Source: Planomicrobium sp. YIM 101495
GTDB taxonomy: Bacteria > Bacillota > Bacilli > Bacillales_A > Planococcaceae
Assembly (NCBI RefSeq): GCF_009707665.1
Contig: NZ_WLZW01000001.1
Coordinates: forward strand, 1,240,001-1,304,000
DNA length: 64,000 nt
Direction of reading: 5' to 3'
In this document: positions 28,091 through 36,102 of the stretch, piece after piece
Layout: each line of letters starts with the position of its first letter
How positions within the stretch are numbered: the first letter of the stretch is position 1
Made by a program: the position numbers and the translations under genes
The notes under the pieces: model-generated
Database searches by the model: none
What the model saw: the letters and a program-made list of their open reading frames with translations, nothing else
What the model was told of the DNA's origin: nothing

Positions 28091-28741
28091 TCAATATTCC
28101 AACACACGGTTCCGCACGTTTCGTACGTGCCCGGAAATTGCTGTTAATGTTCGAAAGACATCACGTGTCCGCAGCGCTTCGATAATCTCTTTATGCTCTT
28201 TGACCGCGTCTTCCTGATCTACTTCCCCTCTCACATGGTAAAAACGTGCGATATGAAGGTGGCTATATAAATTTGCATGCGCACTCGTCAAGAAATCGTT
28301 GCCACCCGCCTCCATTAAGAGGTGATGGAACTGATCGTCTAATCGGACAAACTCGATGACTTTCTTATATGACTCGTTTGTATCCACCAACGACATCTCT
28401 TCCGTCAACTCCGCCAGTTTCGGCAAAAGCTCCATCTGGTTGGCGCGGATGATTTTTTCAGCCGCATCGCTTTCCAGCAGGATACGCACCTCGAGCATAT
28501 CCCTCATGCTTTTCGCATCCAGGATCTCACTGACACGGTACCCTTTGTTATGTTCTTGGATAACCAGCTTCTCGACACTCAAGCGAGTCAGTGCTTCACG
28601 TATCGGAATCGTACTGACATCGATTCGTTGTGCTAGCTGGGAAATATTTATTTTCTCACCAGGAGGCAATTGCCATTCAAAAATCATTTCTTTCAATGAG
28701 TTATAGGCATAGTCGGTGACTTCCCGTTTCATCGTCGTCAT
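28091..28741 (-). CDS. GntR-family regulator with FCD ligand domain
   Basis: 216 residues, ATG with GGAGGTCTCCC-type site (GGGAGACCTCC on the plus strand). Winged helix at about 8-72 (INISQLAQRIDVSTIPIREALTRL) and an all-helical FCD domain at about 85-210 with metal-site-type acidic/His residues (RLDDQFHHLLMEAGG, HKEIIEALRTRD). FCD regulators sense small carboxylic acids. It heads the Ldh/ALDH/ADH/aldolase operon and probably represses it. Confidence 0.92.
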   Translation of the reverse strand: MTTMKREVTDYAYNSLKEMIFEWQLPPGEKINISQLAQRIDVSTIPIREALTRLSVEKLVIQEHNKGYRVSEILDAKSMRDMLEVRILLESDAAEKIIRANQMELLPKLAELTEEMSLVDTNESYKKVIEFVRLDDQFHHLLMEAGGNDFLTSAHANLYSHLHIARFYHVRGEVDQEDAVKEHKEIIEALRTRDVFRTLTAISGHVRNVRNRVLEY

Positions 28742-28785
28742 GGGAGACCTCCTTCTGAATTAGTTGGAATTAATTGAATATAAAA

Positions 28786-28797
28786 TTAGTGTACTAA
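28786..28797 (-). promoter_or_regulatory. Candidate GntR operator
   Basis: TTAGT-GT-ACTAA inverted repeat about 45 bp upstream of the GntR start, within an AT-rich region. It resembles the GT...AC half-sites bound by FadR/FCD regulators. Functional assignment is inferred. Confidence 0.35.
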
Positions 28798-28884
28798 TAA
28801 TATATGATTTAGTCAATAAAAATCGTTTTCAATATGACAATCATTAAAAAACAGAGAAAGGATCATTAAAAAATATACGATTAA

Positions 28885-28920
28885 ACCCAAAAACAGCACC
28901 ACTCATAATGAGCGATGCTG
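28885..28920 (-). terminator. Terminator after the D-2-hydroxyacid dehydrogenase gene
   Basis: On the minus strand a ~12-bp stem (CAGCATCGCTCAT with ATGAGTGGTGCTG, two imperfect pairs) is followed by TTTTTGGGTTT. It ends the TRAP/aldolase operon. Confidence 0.7.
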
Positions 28921-28928
28921 CCAAACAT

Positions 28929-29879
28929 TCATTTAATCAAGTAAGCCGGATCTTTCCCAGTCGCTTTATCCACGATATTCATGACTGCTTTTTCTCGGAT
29001 TTCACGGTAAGCATCTACTGAATACCATGCAGCATGAGGTGTCAGAACAACTTGATTCATCTCGCGCAGTGCGTGTTCACGCGGCAAAGGCTCTTCCTCT
29101 GTCACATCGAGGAATGCACCTGCAAGCTGCCCTTTTTGCAGAGCAGCCACCAGTGCTTTCTCATCGATGATCGGACCTCTCGCCGTATTGACGATATAGG
29201 CGGTCGACTTCATCATGTTCAATTCGGCTTCTCCGACCAAGTGATGCGTTGCCTTGATCAGTGGTACATGAACCGAAACGAAGTCACTGCTCGACATGAT
29301 TTCATCGACTTCCGCTTTCACAACTCCTTCTTGCGCCATCTGTTCTTCCGTGACGAAAGGGTCGTAAGCTTTCACTTGGTAACCGATCGCTTTCAGCTTT
29401 TCACCTAGACGGCGCGGAATCTTCCCGTAACCGAGAAGGCCGACGACCGCTTCACTTGAGCGTAACGGAATTTCAGCTTTCTTGAAATCCCATTCGCCGT
29501 TTCTTGTGTGCCGATCATGGAGGAACAATCTTCGTGCTGCAGAAAGGATTGACGCAAGCGCATGATCGGAAACTTCATCTATACAATAGTCATTGACGTT
29601 CGCCACTTGAATGCCAAGCTCTTTAGCTGCTTCAAGATCGACCATATTGATGCCGATCCCAAAACGTGAAATCAGCTTCAAGTTCGGTGCTGCTTCCATG
29701 ATTTCCCGGTCAATATTTGCATACAAGATCAGCAGAGCATCACTTTTCTTAGCAGCCTCGATAATTTCAGCTTTGTCATGCGATTGAAGAATCGTCAATT
29801 CGACCCCAGCTTCTTTGAAAATCCGTTCTTCCAGAAGCGTATCTTCCCAATCATGGTCGACGAGCGTTACTTTAAACAT
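28929..29879 (-). CDS. D-isomer specific 2-hydroxyacid dehydrogenase (C-terminal-binding-protein/PGDH type)
   Basis: 316 residues. NAD-binding Rossmann motif GLLGYGKIPRRLGEKL, catalytic Arg in ISRFGIGINMVDLEAA, Glu region in VDEIMSSSDFVSVHVPL and catalytic His in VVLTPHAAWYS. Normal length. It follows the TRAP large permease gene by 16 nt and is the last gene of that operon, so it probably reduces or oxidises an imported hydroxy/oxo acid. Confidence 0.9.
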   Translation of the reverse strand: MFKVTLVDHDWEDTLLEERIFKEAGVELTILQSHDKAEIIEAAKKSDALLILYANIDREIMEAAPNLKLISRFGIGINMVDLEAAKELGIQVANVNDYCIDEVSDHALASILSAARRLFLHDRHTRNGEWDFKKAEIPLRSSEAVVGLLGYGKIPRRLGEKLKAIGYQVKAYDPFVTEEQMAQEGVVKAEVDEIMSSSDFVSVHVPLIKATHHLVGEAELNMMKSTAYIVNTARGPIIDEKALVAALQKGQLAGAFLDVTEEEPLPREHALREMNQVVLTPHAAWYSVDAYREIREKAVMNIVDKATGKDPAYLIK

Positions 29880-29895
29880 AATTGATTCTTCCTTT

Positions 29896-31167
29896 CTACG
29901 TCAAAATCAAAGACAATCCTGAAATATAAGTTACAATCAACAACGTGATAACCAGCCCTATGAAAGGTGGAATGATCGCTTTACTCAATTGAACGATCTT
30001 GATATTGGATACACTTGAAGCTACGAATAAGTTTAATCCGAGTGGCGGTGTAATGAACCCAAGACTCAAGTTGACGATCATGATGATCCCGAAGTGAATC
30101 GGGTCGATGCCCATTTGCATCGCCAGCGGCAATAGGACTGGCGTCAGGATAATGACTGCCGCGATGGTTTCCATGAACGTACCGACAACCAAAAGCAAAA
30201 CGTTGATCAATAGCAGAAAGATAATCGGATTATCCGTAATGCTCAACATTGCAGATGCCACTTCATTCGGAATTTGTTCCAGTGCCAAGATACGGCCGAA
30301 TACCGCAGCTGCTGCGATGATCAGCATGATTGTTCCAGTTGTAAGTGATGAATCGTAAACAGCAGCCAATGATTCTTTCCAAGTCATCTCGCGGTAAATC
30401 AAGAAGCTTAGAACTAAACCGTATACAACCGCTACAACTGCAGCTTCTGTCGGTGTGAAAATCCCGCCGTAAATCCCGCCCAAAATTACGACCGGCATCA
30501 AGAGTGCACCTTTCCCACGGTTGATTGCCTGTAATCTCTCTTTCCATGTAGCACGTGGGTCTGTCTCATAAGCATGTTTACGTGCATGCAGAACAGCCCA
30601 AATGATTAAACTTAAGCCCATTAAGATACCCGGGATGATTCCTGCCATGAACAAGTCCCCAATGGACGTTCCAGAAGAAACCCCGTAAATTACCAAAGGA
30701 ATACTCGGTGGAATGACGATTCCGATTGTCCCTGCTGCTGCGATCAATGCTGTAGCGAATACTTTACTGTAGCCGCGCTTGACCATCGCAGGAATCATGA
30801 TTGTTCCGATCGCTGCAACAGTCGCAGGACCTGAACCCGAAATAGCCGAGAAGAACATTGCAGTCAAAATCGTTGCAATCGCGAAACCGCCGCGGTAATG
30901 GCCGACGAACGAACTTGCGATGTTCAATAACCTCTCAGAAACTCCGCCTTTCCCCATCAGCACTCCTGCCAAAATGAAGAATGGAATCGCCATCAAAGGA
31001 AATGAGTCGTTAGCTGTAATCATTACTTGCGTCATCAAGCTGAACGGCAAAGAAACATCAGTGAATAGAATCGTCACTAGGCTGGCGATCAATAATGAGA
31101 AGCCAACCGGAACAGACAATAATAGTAGAACGATCAGTGAAACGAATAAAACGATTGAAGCACTCAT
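29896..31167 (-). CDS. dctM: TRAP transporter large permease (DctM)
   Basis: 423 residues, 12-13 membrane spans. DctM features: FFILAGVLMGKGGVSERLL, AISGSGPATVAAIGTIMIPAM and PPSIPLVIYGVSSGTSIGDLFMAG. It is the ion-coupled translocation subunit and overlaps the DctQ gene by 4 nt. Together with DctP and DctQ it imports an organic acid using the sodium gradient. Confidence 0.93.
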   Translation of the reverse strand: MSASIVLFVSLIVLLLLSVPVGFSLLIASLVTILFTDVSLPFSLMTQVMITANDSFPLMAIPFFILAGVLMGKGGVSERLLNIASSFVGHYRGGFAIATILTAMFFSAISGSGPATVAAIGTIMIPAMVKRGYSKVFATALIAAAGTIGIVIPPSIPLVIYGVSSGTSIGDLFMAGIIPGILMGLSLIIWAVLHARKHAYETDPRATWKERLQAINRGKGALLMPVVILGGIYGGIFTPTEAAVVAVVYGLVLSFLIYREMTWKESLAAVYDSSLTTGTIMLIIAAAAVFGRILALEQIPNEVASAMLSITDNPIIFLLLINVLLLVVGTFMETIAAVIILTPVLLPLAMQMGIDPIHFGIIMIVNLSLGFITPPLGLNLFVASSVSNIKIVQLSKAIIPPFIGLVITLLIVTYISGLSLILT

Positions 31168-31664
31168 ACAATCGGTCCCTCCTTATGCTCTGGTTCCTCA
31201 TCTTGATAAATATGGATAGATGCTTGAACCAAGCGGAGGATCGCAAAGAGAAATCCTACCGGTAGGGAAGTATACACAATCCACATCGGTATTTGTAAAG
31301 TTGCAGACTTCTGGTTGAAGGTCTGCATTTGTTCAACCAATAAGTAACCTTGAATCAATAGGAAGACAGAAAGAGCCATCAATAATATGTAGACAAATTG
31401 CTGAAGAACACGTTGAAGTGTTTTTGGTAAACGCTCCATGATGAGATCGATTGCAATATGCCTCTTCTCGACAAAGGCAATGCCGACTGATAGGAAAATC
31501 AGCCAGATGAACAAATAACGTGAAGCCTCTTCTGTCCAGGACATCGCATCCCCAAGGACATAGCGTGTAAACACTTGAAGGAAAATCAAAATGACCATAA
31601 CAATCATCGATGCTGTAATAAATGCTTTCTCGAATCCATTCAAGATCCTAAGCAAGTTTTTCAT
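31164..31664 (-). CDS. dctQ: TRAP transporter small permease (DctQ)
   Basis: 166 residues with four hydrophobic spans. The typical segment FTRYVLGDAMSWTEEASRYLFIWL is present (here split over about 34-57). It is the small membrane subunit, coupled to the DctM gene by overlap. Confidence 0.9.
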   Translation of the reverse strand: MKNLLRILNGFEKAFITASMIVMVILIFLQVFTRYVLGDAMSWTEEASRYLFIWLIFLSVGIAFVEKRHIAIDLIMERLPKTLQRVLQQFVYILLMALSVFLLIQGYLLVEQMQTFNQKSATLQIPMWIVYTSLPVGFLFAILRLVQASIHIYQDEEPEHKEGPIV

Positions 31665-31684
31665 AAGACGACCTCCCTTAAATA

Positions 31685-31714
31685 GGACCGGACAGTCATT
31701 GGCTGACTGTCCGG
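31685..31714 (-). terminator. Hairpin between dctP and dctQ
   Basis: ACCGGACAGTCA pairs with TGACTGTCCGG(A/T) around a short TTGGC loop. No strong T-run on the minus strand. It is placed directly after the binding-protein gene, as at 5134 and 16597, and probably keeps DctP in excess over the permease. Confidence 0.65.
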
Positions 31715-31724
31715 ATTTAGTTCA

Positions 31725-32750
31725 TTATCGGCCTAACTCTTCCATCAAAAGGTCAAACAATTCCGCACCAGCCAATTCCTTGATTTCAGGGTAAACGACT
31801 TCCATCGCTTCTTGGAAATTCGCTTTCTCTTCATCAGAAATCTCGACCAATTCCAATCCTTCACCTGTTAACAACTCAAGAGATGCACCTTCATCTTCAG
31901 CGGATAATTCACGGTTATAATCACGCGCCTCGATTACTGCATCTTCTACAACTGTCTGCAAATCTGCTGGCAAGCTATCATAGAATCCTTGGTTGAAAAT
32001 TACTGGCCAAGGAGAATACATGTGGCCTGTCAGTGTCAAATACTCTGTTACTTCCTGGAATTTCTGTGCATACGTAAGTGCTAACGGTCCTTCAGCAGCA
32101 TCAACTGTCCCTTGTTGCAATGCTGTATACAGCTCGTTGAATGCGATCGGTGTAGAGTTCGCTCCAGTAGCATTCCATGCTTTGATCTGCTGCTGGCTTT
32201 CTAGTGTACGCATCTTTAATCCATTCATATCTTCCATTGAAGAAACTGCTACATTGTTATTGAACAAATGACGGAATCCATTTTCCCAATAACCGAGCCC
32301 TTTGATGCCGACTTCCGACAATTGATCCAGTACTTCCTGACCTACTTCCCCGTCCAACGCTTTATGCGCTTGAGCAGCATCGGTGAACAAATACGGGATA
32401 TCCCACAAGTACATACCAGGGCTGAATGCTGTCAATGGTGCACTTGAAGGAGCTGCCATCGTCAAGTTGCCCAATTGAACCGCTTCGATCATTTCACGTT
32501 CCCCGCCCAGCTGGCTGTTCGGGTAAATTTCTACAGTGATCTTTCCATCAGAATTCTCTTCGACCAATTCTTTAAATTTCTCGAAAGATTTGTGTCCAAA
32601 GTGCTCAGTCGTTGTAGCATGTCCTGCTTTAATTACGAATGCATCCCCGGAGTCTGATGACTCACCTGCGTCAGCTTCTTCATCGCCACCACACGCTGCC
32701 AAGATTGTCATAAAAGCAGCAATTATTAATACTAATCCCCATTTTTTCAT
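31725..32750 (-). CDS. dctP: TRAP transporter substrate-binding lipoprotein (DctP)
   Basis: 341 residues, lipobox ILAAC (Cys20). DctP-family body: AGHATTTEHFGHKSFEKFKE, YPNSQLGGEREMIEAVQLG, the conserved Arg in LKMRTLESQQQ (carboxylate clamp) and an AFNELYTALQQGTVDAAEGP motif. It captures a carboxylate ligand outside the membrane. The aldolase and dehydrogenase genes on both sides suggest a hydroxy/oxo acid. Confidence 0.93.
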   Translation of the reverse strand: MKKWGLVLIIAAFMTILAACGGDEEADAGESSDSGDAFVIKAGHATTTEHFGHKSFEKFKELVEENSDGKITVEIYPNSQLGGEREMIEAVQLGNLTMAAPSSAPLTAFSPGMYLWDIPYLFTDAAQAHKALDGEVGQEVLDQLSEVGIKGLGYWENGFRHLFNNNVAVSSMEDMNGLKMRTLESQQQIKAWNATGANSTPIAFNELYTALQQGTVDAAEGPLALTYAQKFQEVTEYLTLTGHMYSPWPVIFNQGFYDSLPADLQTVVEDAVIEARDYNRELSAEDEGASLELLTGEGLELVEISDEEKANFQEAMEVVYPEIKELAGAELFDLLMEELGR

Positions 32751-32764
32751 TTTTCATTTCCCCC

Positions 32765-33781
32765 TTATGCTTTTTGTTTTTCTTTTGCCAGTTCCTGTGC
32801 AATTCCGATGATCCAATCTTCTTGTCCACCAACAGCATTCATTTCTCCAACACGAACTAAAATATCACGTGCATCTACTCCGTATTCTTTACCTGCCCGC
32901 TCAGCGAACAAGAGGAAGCTCGAGTAAACGCCTGTGTATCCAAGCATCAAGCTCAAGCGGTCAATCTGCACCGGACGCGTCATCATCGGTTTCACAACAT
33001 TTTCTGCTGCGTCCATTGTCTTGAACAAGTCCACGTTATGCGGAATGTCCATTTTGTTCATTACTGCTACAAGTTGTTCCAGTGCAGCGTTCCCCGCTCC
33101 AGCTCCCATACCAGCAAGACTCGCATCGATCCGGTCGACACCTTCTTGAAGAGCGACAATTGAGTTCGCAACGCCAAGAGACAAGTTGTTATGCGCATGG
33201 AATCCAATATCTGTAGAAAGATTCTCTCTGAACAATGAAACGCGACGTTTTACATCATCCATCGTCAAAGCACCTGCAGAGTCTACGACGTAAATCGTTC
33301 CTGCACCGTACGACTCCATTTTCTTCGCTTCTTCCAACAAGTTTTCAGGAGTGGTCCGATGAGACATCATCAAGAAGCCGACTGTATCCATTCCAAGCTC
33401 CACACCTGCTTTGATGTGTTGTTCTGAAACGTCCGCTTCCGTACAATGTGTTGCAACACGTACCACTTCCGCTCCAAGCTGCTGCGCATTTTTCAAGTGG
33501 TCGATCGTTCCGACACCCGGCAGCAACAAGACTGCAACTTTTGCGTTCTTCGCGTTCTCGACTGTCGTACGGATGATATCATCTTCCGTTTCTTTCGAGA
33601 ATCCGAACTGGATTGAGCTTCCGCCAAGTCCATCTCCGTGTGTCGCTTCGATAATGTCGACTCCTGACTCGTCAAGCAGTCGTGTCAGCAATGCAATTTG
33701 CTCATTCGTGTACTGGTGAGAAATGGCGTGCATGCCATCACGTAATGTTACGTCGTTAATCAATACTTTTTTTGAAGTCAT
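32765..33781 (-). CDS. mhpE: 4-hydroxy-2-oxovalerate aldolase
   Basis: 338 residues. DRE-TIM aldolase with VTLRDGMHAISHQYT (metal and catalytic start), HGDGLGGSSIQFG, RVATHCTEADV, VVDSAGALTMDDV and the GFHAHNNLSLGVANSI metal-His pair. This form splits 4-hydroxy-2-oxovalerate (or a longer homologue) into pyruvate and acetaldehyde, which is channelled to the partner dehydrogenase encoded 4 nt upstream by overlap. No hydratase or meta-cleavage gene is nearby, so the feeding pathway differs from classical aromatic meta-cleavage. Confidence 0.93.
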   Translation of the reverse strand: MTSKKVLINDVTLRDGMHAISHQYTNEQIALLTRLLDESGVDIIEATHGDGLGGSSIQFGFSKETEDDIIRTTVENAKNAKVAVLLLPGVGTIDHLKNAQQLGAEVVRVATHCTEADVSEQHIKAGVELGMDTVGFLMMSHRTTPENLLEEAKKMESYGAGTIYVVDSAGALTMDDVKRRVSLFRENLSTDIGFHAHNNLSLGVANSIVALQEGVDRIDASLAGMGAGAGNAALEQLVAVMNKMDIPHNVDLFKTMDAAENVVKPMMTRPVQIDRLSLMLGYTGVYSSFLLFAERAGKEYGVDARDILVRVGEMNAVGGQEDWIIGIAQELAKEKQKA

Positions 33782-34677
33782 GCTTGTACCTCCTTAGCCA
33801 TTGATCCTGCAATCAATTCAGCTGTACGAATGGCAGCCGATGTGATGATATCCAAATTCCCTGCATATTTAGGAAGAAAATCACCCATGCCTTCTACTTC
33901 GATTTGAACAGTTACTGTATCTTCCTTGAATACCGGCTCTGACTTGTAGCGGTAACCTGGTACGTATTGCTGAAGCTTCGCGATCATGTCATCGATTGAA
34001 GCTTTCACTTGCTCATGTATCTCTTCTGAATGCTCTTCGATTTTTACGAAGATTGTGTTACGCATCAAAATTGGCGGTTCTGCCGGGTTCAAGACAATCA
34101 ATGTTTTCGACTCTGCAGCTCCACCGACTTCACGCAACGCTTTCGCTGTCGTCACTGTGAATTCGTCGATGTTTTGGCGAGTTCCTGGTCCAGCACTTTT
34201 ACTTGAAATCGATGAAACGATCTCAGCGTAAGGCACTTTCACAATATCCGAGATCGCTTTAACGATCGGAACCGTTGCCTGGCCACCACATGTCACCATG
34301 TTGACGTTGTCCAAGCTCGTAATGTCTGCAGATTCCAAGTTAACTGCTGGAATGATGAACGGCCCTACTGCAGCTGGCGTTAAGTCGATTGCTTTTTTTC
34401 CGAGCTCTTTCAGGATCTTCGCGTTTTCCAAGTGGGCTTTCGCTGAAGTTGCTTCGAAGACGATATCCGCTTGCTCATGGATTTCCTTGAATCCTTCGAT
34501 TCCGTTATAAACAGGAGTTAACCCATGCTCTTTCGCTAACGCCAATCCTTTGGAATTCGGATCGATACCGATCATAACCGTCGGCTCCAATGTTTCACTT
34601 CTCAATAACTTATACATAAGATCTGTTCCGATGTTTCCGGAACCGATAATCGCACATTTCACTTTTTGTTGTACCAT
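33778..34677 (-). CDS. mhpF: Acetaldehyde dehydrogenase (acetylating)
   Basis: 299 residues from ATG 34677 (GGGGAG 9 nt upstream; a TTG two codons earlier is worse placed). Rossmann motif AIIGSGNIGTDLMYKL, catalytic Cys in NMVTCGGQATVPIV, and dimer/active-site SSKSAGPGTRQNIDEF. It converts acetaldehyde plus CoA and NAD to acetyl-CoA in a complex with the aldolase. The pair therefore ends the route in pyruvate and acetyl-CoA. Confidence 0.94.
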   Translation of the reverse strand: MVQQKVKCAIIGSGNIGTDLMYKLLRSETLEPTVMIGIDPNSKGLALAKEHGLTPVYNGIEGFKEIHEQADIVFEATSAKAHLENAKILKELGKKAIDLTPAAVGPFIIPAVNLESADITSLDNVNMVTCGGQATVPIVKAISDIVKVPYAEIVSSISSKSAGPGTRQNIDEFTVTTAKALREVGGAAESKTLIVLNPAEPPILMRNTIFVKIEEHSEEIHEQVKASIDDMIAKLQQYVPGYRYKSEPVFKEDTVTVQIEVEGMGDFLPKYAGNLDIITSAAIRTAELIAGSMAKEVQA

Positions 34678-34679
34678 AA

Positions 34680-35345
34680 TCAATTTCTCCCCTCTTGCAG
34701 TTCCAGGACTGCTTTGCTGTAGTAGTCGGATGCACCAGTCAAGTGGCGTTCGAGAAGCTGTTGTGCCAGCTCGATGTCACCATCGAAGATTGCATCCACC
34801 ACGACCTTATGTTCTGAAACGATATCTTTTTGCCTTCCGGCAGTGAATTCTGATGTGACTTCGATCAGTGTCTTAATGACGCCATTCATCGAAGACCATA
34901 AACTGATCAATGTTTTGTTTCCTGTCATCTTGACCAAACAACAGTGGAAACTCAAATCCGCATCAACGTTCAACCCTTTGCCTGCGACTGTTTCTTCCAT
35001 CTTCTTCAAATCTTCATAGAGGAGCTGTTTTCCTTCTTCCAAGAGATCTGGTTCCAGCTGAGTCAAAGCGTAGGTCTCAAGCAGAATACGACTATCGTAT
35101 AGATAACGAATATCCTTTTCGCCGAATGGTTGTACAATTGCGCGCCCATTAGCGGCTCTTTGCACGAGTCCTTCTCGTTCAAGCTGAGAAATTGCTTCTC
35201 TGATCGGACCACGGCTGATATTCAGTTCTTTAGAAAGGATGGATTCCTTAAGATGCTCCCCTTCTTCAAAACCTTGCAGTAAAAGCTTCTTCCTCAAATA
35301 ATCCAAAACTTGGTCGCTTATCGGCCTTTTTTCTACCTCAAGCAA
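34680..35345 (-). CDS. GntR-family regulator with FCD domain (TRAP/aldolase operon)
   Basis: 221 residues, TTG start 7 nt after GAGG. Winged helix at about 8-72 (ESILSKELNISRGPIREAISQLEREGLV) and an FCD domain at about 85-215 with SFHCCLVKMTGN and SEHKVVVDAIFDGD. First gene of the TRAP operon, so it probably autoregulates in response to the imported acid. Separated by 2 nt from the acetaldehyde dehydrogenase gene. Confidence 0.92.
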   Translation of the reverse strand: MLEVEKRPISDQVLDYLRKKLLLQGFEEGEHLKESILSKELNISRGPIREAISQLEREGLVQRAANGRAIVQPFGEKDIRYLYDSRILLETYALTQLEPDLLEEGKQLLYEDLKKMEETVAGKGLNVDADLSFHCCLVKMTGNKTLISLWSSMNGVIKTLIEVTSEFTAGRQKDIVSEHKVVVDAIFDGDIELAQQLLERHLTGASDYYSKAVLELQEGRN

Positions 35346-35387
35346 ACAACCACCTCATAATATAGTTTTCTGAACTCTCGTTGTAAA

Positions 35388-35397
35388 CTGTTAACAG
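35388..35397 (-). promoter_or_regulatory. Candidate GntR operator palindrome
   Basis: CTGTTAACAG, a perfect 10-bp palindrome with partly symmetric flanks (TGTAAA...GATAACA). It lies between the promoter and the GntR start, a position suited to autorepression. Confidence 0.35.
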
Positions 35398-35411
35398 ATA
35401 ACACTACAAGT

Positions 35412-35441
35412 AATGTAACCGCTTGCAGTCAGAATTGTCAA
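35412..35441 (-). promoter_or_regulatory. Sigma-A promoter of the GntR/TRAP/aldolase operon
   Basis: On the minus strand TTGACA (35441-35436), 18-bp spacer, TACATT (35417-35412). The -35 is perfect, the -10 moderate. Confidence 0.6.
35414..35427 (-). promoter_or_regulatory. Perfect cre (CcpA) box over the -10 region
   Basis: Minus strand TGCAAGCGGTTACA matches the TGNAANCGNTNNCA consensus at every defined position. Overlap with the promoter predicts carbon catabolite repression of the whole operon by CcpA. Confidence 0.7.
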
Positions 35442-35625
35442 TACTATTTTAAACATTAAATTTTTTTTAGTCTTATTTCTTTCTGAAGATATAGATTGAA
35501 AAAGAGGCGTGGTACAGATTTTACGACACGGAGCAAATGCCACCCTTTCCACCTCCTAATGACCTGTAATGGGGGCGTACGAGATTTTTTCTGAATCATA
35601 TCACTTAATTTAGAGGAGATTTTGA

Positions 35626-35816
35626 ATGGCTAGATTAGACAATAAAATAGCAATCGTAACAGGAAGTGGTTCGGGATCGGAGCGACAATCGCAAAACGCT
35701 TCGCGGAAGAAGGCGCGAAAGTTGTACTTGCGAACGCAGCACTTTACTTGGCGTCCGACGAAGCTGGGCGTGTGACTGGCACCGAGCTTGTCGTCGATGC
35801 GGGCATGTCGTTGTAA
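35626..35816 (+). pseudogene. Short-chain dehydrogenase remnant with internal deletion and frameshift
   Basis: A good start (AGAGGAGAT before ATG 35626) encodes MARLDNKIAIVTGSGSG, an SDR nucleotide-binding opening. The frame then slips, and another frame reads ATIAKRFAEEGAKVVLAN joined directly to AALYLASDEAGRVTGTELVV-DAGMSL, the usual SDR C-terminal end, with TAA at 35814. About 170-180 central residues including the YxxxK active site are missing. It is a dead gene, followed by an intact terminator. Confidence 0.9.
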
Positions 35817-35845
35817 GCGGAAGTTTCCTCCTAATCATATGAATG

Positions 35846-35876
35846 CCCCAGCGGATTGATCTGCTGGGGGGTATTT
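35846..35876 (+). terminator. Terminator of the SDR remnant
   Basis: CCCCAGCGGA pairs with TCTGCTGGGG around TTGA, followed by GGTATTT. It is retained after the gene it served decayed. Confidence 0.65.
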
Positions 35877-35879
35877 GAG

Positions 35880-35924
35880 GTGCCAGACACAAAAGTGCCA
35901 GACACTTTTGTGTCTGGCACTTTT
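35880..35924. repeat. GTGCCAGACAC palindromic repeat (copy 1)
   Basis: A half-site GTGCCAGACAC (35880-35890) is followed by a perfect inverted repeat, AAAAGTGCCAGACAC (35891-35905) and GTGTCTGGCACTTTT (35910-35924) with a TTTT loop. A T-run follows, so it can serve as terminator. Member of a dispersed family in this window. Confidence 0.85.
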
Positions 35925-35931
35925 TCTGAAC

Positions 35932-36087
35932 TTATCTCATCCCGATCGATGTGAGCAGGACGATCCAAAACGGTCTGATCGGACGGTTTTCTTTGTGGCG
36001 GAATTGCTGTTTCAAGTGGCGGGATTTGGCTTCTGAATGCAAGTCAGCGATTTTCTGTTTGACAACTGCATCATCTGTCCGGAACAT
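35932..36087 (-). CDS. Small basic protein downstream of the sigma operon
   Basis: 51 residues, ATG 36087 with GGGAGGAA 6 nt upstream and TAA at 35934-35932. It begins MFRTDDAVVKQKIADLHSEA and ends with a short hydrophobic stretch FWIVLLTSIG. A charged N-terminal helix and a hydrophobic C-terminus suggest a tail-anchored or membrane-associated peptide. It lies 15 nt after the four-repeat protein gene and is probably the last gene of the ECF operon. No family recognised. Confidence 0.65.
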   Translation of the reverse strand: MFRTDDAVVKQKIADLHSEAKSRHLKQQFRHKENRPIRPFWIVLLTSIGMR

Positions 36088-36102
36088 ACGATTTCCTCCC
36101 AT

